From the NCBI RefSeq assembly GCF_006716785.1, contig NZ_VFPQ01000001.1:372001-436000 (forward strand): a DNA stretch of 64,000 nucleotides, in the 5' to 3' direction. The position numbers and the translations under genes were made by a program. Positions 55,446-63,072 of the stretch are shown piece after piece. How positions within the stretch are numbered: position 1 is the first letter of the stretch; each line of letters opens with the position of its first letter. This DNA is from Thermopolyspora flexuosa. GTDB lineage: Bacteria; Actinomycetota; Actinomycetes; Streptosporangiales; Streptosporangiaceae. A model generated the notes under the pieces. It made no database searches, was not told the DNA's origin, and saw nothing but the letters and a program-made list of their open reading frames with translations.

Positions 55446-57518
55446 TCAGGGCGGCAGGAAGGGACTGGCCCGTCCCGTATAGGAAACGTAGAGCACCTCG
55501 CGCGTCCTCGTGCAGGCGGTGTAGAGCAGGCCCCGCTCACGCTGCATGTCGTGGGCGCGGGCCGCGGCGTCCTCCTCGGCCGGGGTGAGCGCCTCCGGCG
55601 CGGGGACGACCCCGTCCGCCACCCCTATCACGGCGACCCGGGTGAGCTCCAGCCCTTTCATGCCGTGCAGGCTGGTGACCTTCACGTCGACGCCCGCCTC
55701 GCGCAGCGCGGCCCGCGCCGCCCGGACCAGCTCGGGCGAGCGCGCCGCCACCGCCACGTCCTCCGGCGCGGCGCCCTCCGCGAGCCACTGCCGCACCTGC
55801 GCGACGAGCCCGGCGAGCTCGGCCTCGAGCGACACGTACCCGCGCACCACCGGCCGCTCGCCGCCGCGGATCGCCCGCAGCCCGTCGAACCCGGTGCTGC
55901 CCGCCACCAGCCCGTCGGCCGGGCCGCCGCCGCGCAGCCGTACCGCCCAGGTGAGGATCTCCCGGGGCACCCGGTAACAGGTGCTCAGGTGCGCCCGGCG
56001 GGCCGGGATGCCCACGTCGTCGAGGGACACGTGGGTGTCGAACATGCGCTGGTGCGGGTCGCCCACGACGAAGACGTCGTCGGGCCCGGGCGGCACCGCG
56101 GCGCGCAGCAGCCGCCACTGCGCCGGGTGCAGGTCCTGCGCCTCGTCCACGATGAGATACCGGTACGGCTCGCGCCGCCGCCCGCCCGCCTCGAGCAGGT
56201 CGCCGGTGCTGCGGCCGAGCACCAGCGACGCCTCGGCGGCGAGCTGGAGCAGGGTGCGCCGCCCGGTGGCGGCGAGCCGCGCCTGGAACTCCTCGATGCA
56301 CGCCCACACCGTGCGGCGCTCGTCCGGGCCGAGCTCCACGCCGCGGCCGACGCGCGGGGCGGCGAGGTACTCGTCCAGGCCGCGCAGGTTCTGCGCGAGC
56401 ACCACCTGCTCCCACTCGCGGGCGAGGAACGCCGGGCCGCGGCCGCAGCCCACCGCCGCGGCGGCCTGCCGCCACAGCTCGGCGAGCTCGCCCGGCTGGG
56501 CGAGCTTCGGCGGCCTGCCCTCGGCGTCGGCCACGATCCGGTGGGCCAGCCGGTCGATGTTCACCACCTCGACGCGGCGCCGCGCCTCCTCGTCGTCGAT
56601 GAGCAGGTCGAGCCGCGCGGACAGGTCGGCGGCGAGCCCCTGGGAGAGGGTGACGAACAGCACCGTGCCCTCGGCGCGCCGGGCGAGGTGGGCGGCCCGG
56701 TGCAGCGCGACGAGCGTCTTGCCGGTGCCCGCGCCGCCGGTGACGAGCACCGGCTCGGGGTAGCCGTCGCCGTGGGCGAGCCGGTGCTGCGGCGGGTCGA
56801 GGAAGGTGCACCACGCCGGCCGGGTGAGGATGCGCTCGAGCGTGGCCGGGCCGGCGAAGGCGGCCTGGTCCGGGCTGCGGGCGAGCGCGGCGACGAAGTC
56901 GTCGGGGTCGATGTCGCCGGCGGGGACCGCCCGCCGGGCGTCGAGCGCGCGCCAGGCCGCGGCCATGCTGCCGCCCTGGGCGAGCACCGCGAGCGGGGCG
57001 TACTGGCTCTCCGGCAGCAGCGGCTCGGCCGCCGCGAGGTGGGACTCGGTGCTCATCAGCCGGACCAGCCGCAGCAGCCGCAGGTCGATGCCGAGGTGGA
57101 GCAGGTCGCCGTCGCACACGTGGGCGAGCAGCCGCCGGTCGGTGGCGGCGGCCGCGCGGCGCAGCGCGGGCTCGATCTCGTCGAGTGCCTCGGCGTCCCA
57201 GCTCTCCACCACCCCGATCGCGCTGTTCACCGTGTACCGGTGGCGGCGCGCGTAGGTCCACGCCTGCTCGTCGGGCAGCACGGTGATGAACCAGTAGAGG
57301 TCGCCCACCCGCAGCGCCACCGCCCGCAGCCCGTCGGCGAGCCGTAACGTCACCACGCGGCGGTCCCGGGCGTGCCGTACCCGCTCGGGGACCGGGGCGT
57401 CGGGGGCGCCCGCGAGGAACCGGCGGACCGCGGCCAGGACGTCCTTGCGCGCCGGCCACGCCAGACCGTTCAGCTCCCTGGGGAACTCTGGGGAGATCGC
57501 GAGTCGCGGCACGGACAC
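55446..57518 (-). CDS. UvrD/Rep-like SF1 helicase with RelE-like N-terminal domain
   Basis: 690 aa. Residues about 5-100 look like a RelE/ParE-type toxin fold (ARDRRVVTLRLADGLRAV, VGDLYWFITVL, RRHRYTVN). The helicase follows: Walker A TGGAGTGKTLVA (about 260-268), Walker B LIVDEAQDL (about 455-463), GDPHQRMFD (486-494), and C-terminal SLHGMKGLELTRV and GLLYTACTRTREVLYV. No nuclease module is seen. UvrD proteins with such N-termini are known in bacteria, several in defence contexts. It is flanked by two paralogous HTH-type proteins in the same direction. Confidence 0.85.
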   Translation of the reverse strand: MSVPRLAISPEFPRELNGLAWPARKDVLAAVRRFLAGAPDAPVPERVRHARDRRVVTLRLADGLRAVALRVGDLYWFITVLPDEQAWTYARRHRYTVNSAIGVVESWDAEALDEIEPALRRAAAATDRRLLAHVCDGDLLHLGIDLRLLRLVRLMSTESHLAAAEPLLPESQYAPLAVLAQGGSMAAAWRALDARRAVPAGDIDPDDFVAALARSPDQAAFAGPATLERILTRPAWCTFLDPPQHRLAHGDGYPEPVLVTGGAGTGKTLVALHRAAHLARRAEGTVLFVTLSQGLAADLSARLDLLIDDEEARRRVEVVNIDRLAHRIVADAEGRPPKLAQPGELAELWRQAAAAVGCGRGPAFLAREWEQVVLAQNLRGLDEYLAAPRVGRGVELGPDERRTVWACIEEFQARLAATGRRTLLQLAAEASLVLGRSTGDLLEAGGRRREPYRYLIVDEAQDLHPAQWRLLRAAVPPGPDDVFVVGDPHQRMFDTHVSLDDVGIPARRAHLSTCYRVPREILTWAVRLRGGGPADGLVAGSTGFDGLRAIRGGERPVVRGYVSLEAELAGLVAQVRQWLAEGAAPEDVAVAARSPELVRAARAALREAGVDVKVTSLHGMKGLELTRVAVIGVADGVVPAPEALTPAEEDAAARAHDMQRERGLLYTACTRTREVLYVSYTGRASPFLPP

Positions 57519-57631
57519 CTCGGCTGGGTGGTACGGGGTTCGGTGGGGCTGCGCGTCACGAGGGACGGAATGTGCCGGGTGGCTGCGCTACCGGGGTGGG
57601 GACATGGGTGGCTCGCGATGCCGAACAGTGA

Positions 57632-59920
57632 TCAGTGGGTGACCGGGGTGGCGAGCAGCGAGAGCAGGTCGCGGTCGCCCCGCTCACGCAGCCGCCCGAG
57701 CAGGTCGGCGCGCGGCGTCGCGCCGTCCATGCCCACGCGCGTGGCGATCACCCGCAGCGCCTGGTCCATGGTGCCTCCCGGCGCGGTGTAGCCCACCAGC
57801 CGCAGCGCCTGGGCGGCCTTGTCGCCGCCGGCCACCGCGGGCAGGTGCCGGGCGCGCAGCATGCCGTCCTCGGTCACCGTGACGAACAGGTGCCCGCCCA
57901 CCTGGGCGCCCGCCTCGATCAGCAGCGGGCGGATCGTCTCCAGCGCCGGGCGCGCCTGCCAGGCGAGGGTGAGCTCCCCGGTGGCGCACCGCACGGTACG
58001 GCTCTCGCCGGGCTGCATGCCGAGGTAGGCGGCGAACCCGCTGGGGATCGCGCACGGCCCGCCCGCGAGGTGGTCCTCGGAGACGTCGATGCGGAACCAC
58101 CAGCGCCCGTCCGGCTGCTTGAAGCAGCGCCGGGTGAGCGCGACGTCCTTCAGCCCCGCGCCGCCGTCGCCGCCGTCCCGCACCACCGGGCGCGACGGCG
58201 AGGAGACCAGGTCGAGCCGCGGCTCGCCGGACACGGACGCCCCGGGCACCCGCTTCGGCAGCGGGTCGGCCCCGGCGCCCGCCGGGGCGGGCTCGGGCGC
58301 GGGGGCGTCCGGCACCGGCGGGCGGTCCGCCCACGGGATGGGCTCCGGCATGGGCTCCGGCCCGGCCCCGTACGGCGGCCGCAGCGGCTTGGCCGGCCGG
58401 TCGCCGAGCGGCGGCTCGGCCGCCGGGACCGGCTCGGGCCCGGCCTCCGGCCCGCCCAGGCCGGGGAAGGCGGGCTCGAGCGCGTCCGCCGGCATCTCGC
58501 CCCGCCGCTCGGGCTCGGCGGGCGGCACGTCGGGCTCCGCGGCGGGCGCGGGTACGGCGGGCGCCGCCTCGGCCGCCTCGGGAAGCGGCTCGGCGGCCTC
58601 GGGCCGCTCGGCGGCGTCCGGTCCGGGGGCCTCCGGCCGGTCGGCGGCATCCTGACCGGCGGCCTCCGGCTCGGGCCGCTCCGGCTCCGGCCGTACCTCG
58701 GCGTCGGGGTCGGTCGCCTCGGCCGGCTTGCCGCCCGGCCCCTCGATGCGCAGGCCGGGCACGCTCTCCAGCCACTCCCGCGCCACCTCGGCGTGGATGC
58801 CGAGCGAGGCGACGAGCCGGGTGGCCTGCGCGACGGTGGGCGGCCGCTCGGCGTCGAGCACGAGCCTGCGGGTCTTCTCCTGCAGCTCGGCGAGGTCACC
58901 GGTGACCAGCCAGTCGCCGGTGAGCCGGTGCTCGGGCAGCGTGGCGAGCACGAACTGCCACGCGGGCACGTCGAGGGAGCGCAGCTCGCGGGAGTGCCAG
59001 TCGGCGGCGGCGACCAGCCGCGACTTCGGCGCGGCCGCGCCCAGGGACTCGGCGACCGTCTCCAGGTGCCGCCGGTACGGCTCGGCGTCCGGCCCGGCGA
59101 GCCAGTCCGCGAGCCGCCGCCGCAGCCGCTCCTCCAGCTCCACGATGCGCTCGGTGGGCACCGCGAAGAGCTTGGCGAGCTGGTCCGCCTCGGAGGGCTG
59201 GTCGGTGAAGATCCGGTTCTGGGCCACCGCCCACGCCTGGTCGTCGAGGTCGGCGAAGGCCGCGTCGACGAGCGCGAACAGGTCCGACGGGTCCCGCCTG
59301 CGGGTGCCGGGCGCCGGGGTCGGGGACTCCTGGCCGGGCAGCTCGGCGGCGGGCGCGGACTCCACCGCGGACGCGGGCAGCGACGAGGAGGCCGGGGGGA
59401 ACGCGGCGGGCCCGGCGGGCGGGAACATCGCCGGGGGCAGCGGCTCGGCCTTGGCCTCGCGCTCGGCCCGGCCGGCGGGCTCGGCCCGCTCCCCGGCCGC
59501 CCCGGGCCCCTCGGCGAGCTTGCCGAACACCGCGCCGAACAGCGCGGTCAGCATCGGGCGGGCCTGGATGAACGGCTGGTCGAGCAGCTCCCGGCCGGTG
59601 AGCGCGAGCAGCCCGGCCCACGACCCGGCCCGGTCGAGCGCGATCTCCACCTGCGGGTCGTCGGCGTCGTCGGGGCCGGCCACGTACAGCGCGGGCAGGA
59701 TGTCGCCGATCGCGGCGGCGGGCCAGTGCTCGAGCGCGAGCTCGGTGAGCAGCTCGGCGAGGCGGTCGGCGGAGAGCACGGCGAGCACGCGCGCCATCGG
59801 CAGCGACCGCCACCAGGCGTCGGGGAGTCCGTCGCGCTCGACCGGCTCGGTGAGGGTCCGGATGCGGGCGGCGTCACTCCAGCGCAGGGGTGGGACAAGG
59901 TCACTGAGGCAGAAGTTCAT
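57632..59920 (-). CDS. Paralogue of the HTH protein with long acidic linker
   Basis: 762 aa. Its N-terminus (MNFCLSDLVPPLRW, then GLPDAWWRSLPMARVLAVL) and C-terminal domain (DGRWWFRIDVSEDHL, RERGDRDLLSLL) match the 613-aa protein. The HTH position holds a degenerate DQLAKLFAVPTERIVELEERL. In place of the winged helix there is a 130-residue linker rich in Pro/Glu/Ala/Asp. Likely first gene of a three-gene unit. ATG 59920 is set by homology and a GGGGA 5 nt upstream; the frame is open to 60064. Function unknown. Confidence 0.7.
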   Translation of the reverse strand: MNFCLSDLVPPLRWSDAARIRTLTEPVERDGLPDAWWRSLPMARVLAVLSADRLAELLTELALEHWPAAAIGDILPALYVAGPDDADDPQVEIALDRAGSWAGLLALTGRELLDQPFIQARPMLTALFGAVFGKLAEGPGAAGERAEPAGRAEREAKAEPLPPAMFPPAGPAAFPPASSSLPASAVESAPAAELPGQESPTPAPGTRRRDPSDLFALVDAAFADLDDQAWAVAQNRIFTDQPSEADQLAKLFAVPTERIVELEERLRRRLADWLAGPDAEPYRRHLETVAESLGAAAPKSRLVAAADWHSRELRSLDVPAWQFVLATLPEHRLTGDWLVTGDLAELQEKTRRLVLDAERPPTVAQATRLVASLGIHAEVAREWLESVPGLRIEGPGGKPAEATDPDAEVRPEPERPEPEAAGQDAADRPEAPGPDAAERPEAAEPLPEAAEAAPAVPAPAAEPDVPPAEPERRGEMPADALEPAFPGLGGPEAGPEPVPAAEPPLGDRPAKPLRPPYGAGPEPMPEPIPWADRPPVPDAPAPEPAPAGAGADPLPKRVPGASVSGEPRLDLVSSPSRPVVRDGGDGGAGLKDVALTRRCFKQPDGRWWFRIDVSEDHLAGGPCAIPSGFAAYLGMQPGESRTVRCATGELTLAWQARPALETIRPLLIEAGAQVGGHLFVTVTEDGMLRARHLPAVAGGDKAAQALRLVGYTAPGGTMDQALRVIATRVGMDGATPRADLLGRLRERGDRDLLSLLATPVTH

Positions 59921-59971
59921 CTGTTCCCCATCCGGCTCTTCACTCTCGACCCACGGGTGACAGCCCGCAGA

Positions 59972-59987
59972 CCAGACCATAGTCTGG
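59972..59987 (-). promoter_or_regulatory. Palindrome before helicase cassette
   Basis: CCAGAC-CATA-GTCTGG, perfect 6-bp arms, about 52 nt upstream of the cassette start. It encloses TATGGT, a possible -10, so a bound repressor would block transcription. Confidence 0.5.
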
Positions 59988-60212
59988 CAAACCCGGCGTC
60001 GCTGTGGGGGTGTCCCGCCCGCCGTGCCGACGCGGCTCTCCACGCGCCTCTCCACGTGGCGCACCGCGCGGGGCGGGCGCGGGCGTCGCGGCCACCCGGT
60101 GAACGACTGACTGTACGCCGAAACGGCCGCCGGGACGAACCCGCCGCACGACCAGCCCGGCCGGATGCCGCGGGGTGAACGCTGTCAATAACCTGCTGGT
60201 GAACAGAGCATC

Positions 60213-60235
60213 GCCACGTGATCACGCGACGTGGC
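60213..60235 (-). terminator. Hairpin after methyltransferase gene
   Basis: GCCACGT/ACGTGGC, 7-bp arms with a 9-nt loop, 23 nt past the stop on the minus strand. It has no U-tract. Confidence 0.35.
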
Positions 60236-60257
60236 ACGGGCCCGGCCGGGCGGCGGC

Positions 60258-61037
60258 TCAGTCGAGCACGGCGGCGAAGCGCAGCCGGACATAGTCGGCC
60301 ACCCACTCCGAGCCGCGCCGCAGCGCCGGGGCGGCGAGCTCGTTCACCCGGTGCAGCAGCGGCTCGACGATCGCCGGGGGCACCTCGGCGAGCAGGTAGC
60401 CCGCGAACATGCGCACCCAGTCGGCCGCGCCGTTCGGGCACTCGTCGAGCGGCGTGGGACGGTCGAAGTACTCCAGCAGCCGCACGGTGAACCCGGCCTT
60501 CTCCAGGCGCAGCGCGTACTCGGCGGGCGACGGGAAGTACCACGGCAGCTCCGGCTCGCGCAGGCCGTACTCGCGCCACGCCGTGGACATCGCGGCGGTG
60601 AGCGCCGCGCAGTTGCCCGCCCCGCCCATCTCCGCCACGAACCGCCCGCCGGGCCGCAGCGCCATGCGCACGCACCGGATCACCGCGTCCGGGTCCCGGC
60701 TGAGCCAGTGCAGCGCCGCGTTGGAGAACACCGCGTCGTACGGCTCGGCGACCACGAAGTCGTACCCGTCGGCGACGATGAAGTCGAGCCCGGGGTAGGT
60801 GGCGATCGCCCGCTCGATCATCGCCCGCGAGCCGTCGATCCCGAGCACCTGGGCGCCCCGGGCGGCGATGTCCGCGGTGAACACCCCGGTGCCGCACCCG
60901 AGGTCGAGGATGCGCTCGCCGGGCCGGGGGTCGAGCAGTTCCACCAGGGGCGCCCCGTGCGCGGACACGTAGCCGAAGGAGCTGTCGTAGGCGCGTTCGT
61001 TCCACCGGGTGGGGGCCGGTGTGTCGTGTCGCAGCAT
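60258..61037 (-). CDS. Class I SAM-dependent methyltransferase (trans-aconitate/UbiE-like)
   Basis: 259 aa. SAM motif I ILDLGCGTGVFTADIA, acidic LGIDGSRAMIERA, motif II YDAVFSNAALHWLSRDP, and MALRPGGRFVAEMGG. The FSNAALHW motif is characteristic of Tam-like methyltransferases, though the true substrate may differ. It is monocistronic in appearance, upstream of the helicase cassette by 337 nt. Confidence 0.88.
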   Translation of the reverse strand: MLRHDTPAPTRWNERAYDSSFGYVSAHGAPLVELLDPRPGERILDLGCGTGVFTADIAARGAQVLGIDGSRAMIERAIATYPGLDFIVADGYDFVVAEPYDAVFSNAALHWLSRDPDAVIRCVRMALRPGGRFVAEMGGAGNCAALTAAMSTAWREYGLREPELPWYFPSPAEYALRLEKAGFTVRLLEYFDRPTPLDECPNGAADWVRMFAGYLLAEVPPAIVEPLLHRVNELAAPALRRGSEWVADYVRLRFAAVLD

Positions 61038-61192
61038 GCTCAGCTCACAATCTCGGACACCGGGTCCGACCGCCGTCTGTAATGGCTGCCACTCTAGGGC
61101 TATGTGAGCCGAACTCGTGCTCTTCGCCGGGGTGTCGCGCCGACCCCGCTGACCTGCGTGATCACCCCGTCACCGGGGGTCACCCGGGACCC

Positions 61193-62317
61193 TCAGCGCA
61201 TGTGTGCCGCCCAGTTCGCGCGCAGGTGTTCGCGCGCCTCGTCGATCTGCGGGATGGTGAGCACCACGGGCTCGCCGGTCGCCCTCGGCAGCCGCGCCGC
61301 CGCCTCGGCGTCGAGCGTGCCGCGCATCTCCATCGCCTCCATGCGTACCGGCCGGACGTGCCCCTGGAGCAGCAGGTTCTGCCCCTCGTCGGAGAAGAGG
61401 AACTCCTGCCACAGCCGCGCGGCGGCCGGGTGCGGCGCGTCCTTGTTGATCGCCTGGACCCGGTAGTCGGCGAGCACGGCGTCGCGCGGCACCACGACCT
61501 TCCACGCCGAGCCGTCGGGGGAGGTGGTGGCGCCCCGGGCGAGGTGGGCGTAGTCCCAGTCGATCAGCACGGTGGCGCGCCCCGGCGGGGCGAGCGCGTT
61601 GAGCCTGCGCAGGTCGGAGAAGAACTCGACGCCGCGCCGTACCTGGGGCCGACCCCCCTTGAGCGAGGCGGCCATCACCGCGTCGAACGCCGCCGCGACC
61701 TGCCGCGGGTCGCCCGGCAGCGCCACCTTCGCCCCGGAGTCCGGCCGCAGCAGGTCGGCGAAGGTCGCGGGCGGCTTCACCCGGCGCGAGTCGTACCCGA
61801 TGGAGACGTATCCGCCGTAGGCGGCGTACCAGGCGCCCTTGTGGTCCTTCAGGTCGTCGGGGATCTCGTCCCAGACCGCGACCCGGTACGGCCGGAACCG
61901 GCCGGCGTTCGCCACCGCGACGTCGAGCCGCAGGTCGAACACGTCCGGCCGGACCTTCTTGGCGAGCTCGATCTGCCGCCCGCTCGGCGCGTCCGGCTCG
62001 GCGAGCCGGACGTTGATGCCGTACTCCTTGCGGAACCGGTCGATGAGCGCGCCGAAGTTGTTCCGGTCCCGGGACACGCCGATGAGGGTGAGCTCACCCT
62101 CCTTCCGCGCGGCCCGGACGAGCCCGTCGAGGTCGCCGAACCCCTCGCGGAGCGTCGTGGCCTGCGGGTTCGCGCTCGCGGGCGACGTGGCGGCGGGGCG
62201 CTGCTCGCCCGATCCCGAGCCCGAGCAGGCGGCGAGCGCGCAGGCGGCGAGGGAGCACGCCCCGAGCAGGGCGAGCGCCCGGACGGTACGGCTGGCATGC
62301 GACGTCACGGACCACAT
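61193..62317 (-). CDS. Extracellular solute-binding lipoprotein
   Basis: 374 aa. A lipoprotein signal (about 1-31) has a lipobox around LAAC with the acylated Cys followed by SGSGSG. The mature part resembles periplasmic-binding fold type II proteins for Fe3+ or polyamine/thiamine uptake: RKEGELTLIGVS, FRKEYGINV, YVSIGYDSRRV, FLFSDEGQNLLLQGHVRP. No permease or ATPase gene is adjacent in the window. ATG 62317 is chosen; GTG 62308 is possible. Confidence 0.85.
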   Translation of the reverse strand: MWSVTSHASRTVRALALLGACSLAACALAACSGSGSGEQRPAATSPASANPQATTLREGFGDLDGLVRAARKEGELTLIGVSRDRNNFGALIDRFRKEYGINVRLAEPDAPSGRQIELAKKVRPDVFDLRLDVAVANAGRFRPYRVAVWDEIPDDLKDHKGAWYAAYGGYVSIGYDSRRVKPPATFADLLRPDSGAKVALPGDPRQVAAAFDAVMAASLKGGRPQVRRGVEFFSDLRRLNALAPPGRATVLIDWDYAHLARGATTSPDGSAWKVVVPRDAVLADYRVQAINKDAPHPAAARLWQEFLFSDEGQNLLLQGHVRPVRMEAMEMRGTLDAEAAARLPRATGEPVVLTIPQIDEAREHLRANWAAHMR

Positions 62318-62394
62318 ACTCGCCGTGATCGGTCGCGGCGCCCCGGGGCGGCACGGCGAGCAGGAACTTTCCAGGAAGAATCTCGAGGAAAACG

Positions 62395-62637
62395 TCAAGG
62401 AGACGGCCGGCGCGCGGGCGGGTCCGGCACGACCTTGGCGGCGACCACGGTCTCCTCGGCGATCTCGACGAGCGAGCCGTCCCGGCGGCGCACCGTGAGC
62501 GTCCCGTCCCGCCAGGACTCCAGCACGCCGACCGCGTCGCGGAAGCCCTCGGGAACGCGGCGCCGTACCGAGACACGCCGACCGACGTCCCCCGGCGTGA
62601 TCCTTACCACTAGTCTTGCGCCGTAGTGGGGGGACAC
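62395..62637 (-). CDS. Stand-alone SH3-like domain related to N-terminus of an actinobacterial acetyltransferase
   Basis: 80 aa. The sequence VVRITPGDVGRRVSVRRRVP and the following VGVLESWRDGTLTVRRRDG resemble the N-terminal SH3-like domain of actinobacterial GNAT proteins encoded near fdxA. Here the frame stops at 62395 and the next gene starts 77 nt on, so no acetyltransferase domain follows. It may be a naturally short form or a truncation. The start (GTG 62637 or GTG 62610) is unclear. Confidence 0.65.
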   Translation of the reverse strand: MSPHYGARLVVRITPGDVGRRVSVRRRVPEGFRDAVGVLESWRDGTLTVRRRDGSLVEIAEETVVAAKVVPDPPARRPSP

Positions 62638-62740
62638 GGACAGGCGACCCCCTCGCGTTTCGATTACATGGCCTGCACCGCAATACTAGGGCTAAGACCC
62701 GCGGTCGAGCCGTGCCGTGGCGCAGGAGAAGGAGCCCGAG

Positions 62741-63067
62741 GTGACCTACGTCATCGCACAGCCTTGCGTGGATGTCCTGGACAAGGCGTGCATCGAGGAA
62801 TGCCCCGTGGACTGCATCTACGAGGGCGAGCGCATGCTCTACATCCACCCCGACGAGTGCGTGGACTGCGGGGCGTGCGAGCCGGTCTGCCCGGTCGAGG
62901 CGATCTACTACGAGGACGACCTTCCCGAGCAGTGGAAGGACTTCTACAAGGCCAACGTCGAGTTCTTCGAGGACCTGGGCTCGCCCGGCGGCGCCTCGAA
63001 GGTCGGCAAGATCGGTAAGGACCACCCGATCGTGGCCGCGCTTCCCCCGCAGGGCGAGGGGCACTGA
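62741..63067 (+). CDS. fdxA: 7Fe ferredoxin (3Fe-4S/4Fe-4S)
   Basis: 108 aa from GTG 62741, with AAGGAG 6 nt upstream. Cluster cysteines: PCVDVLDKACIEECPVDC and CVDCGACEPVCPVEAI, the layout of actinobacterial FdxA. The C-terminal extension (about 60-108) is typical. It carries electrons to P450s or other redox enzymes. It is followed after 5 nt by dapC, a conserved actinobacterial pair. Confidence 0.94.
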   Translation: MTYVIAQPCVDVLDKACIEECPVDCIYEGERMLYIHPDECVDCGACEPVCPVEAIYYEDDLPEQWKDFYKANVEFFEDLGSPGGASKVGKIGKDHPIVAALPPQGEGH

Positions 63068-63072
63068 CCGTC

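Larger units (their letters stand above)
59921..60257. other. Upstream region of helicase cassette
   Basis: No gene. An inverted repeat CCAGAC-CATA-GTCTGG (59972-59987) lies 52 nt before the first cassette gene and overlaps a TATGGT -10-like hexamer on the minus strand. A hairpin at 60213-60235 is near the stop of the methyltransferase. Confidence 0.5.

Noticed and set aside
53531-59920. Sigma factors, because of the TRERIRQIE helix
   Set aside because: No sigma region 2 or 3 is present; only a region-4-like HTH is seen, and one paralogue has lost it.
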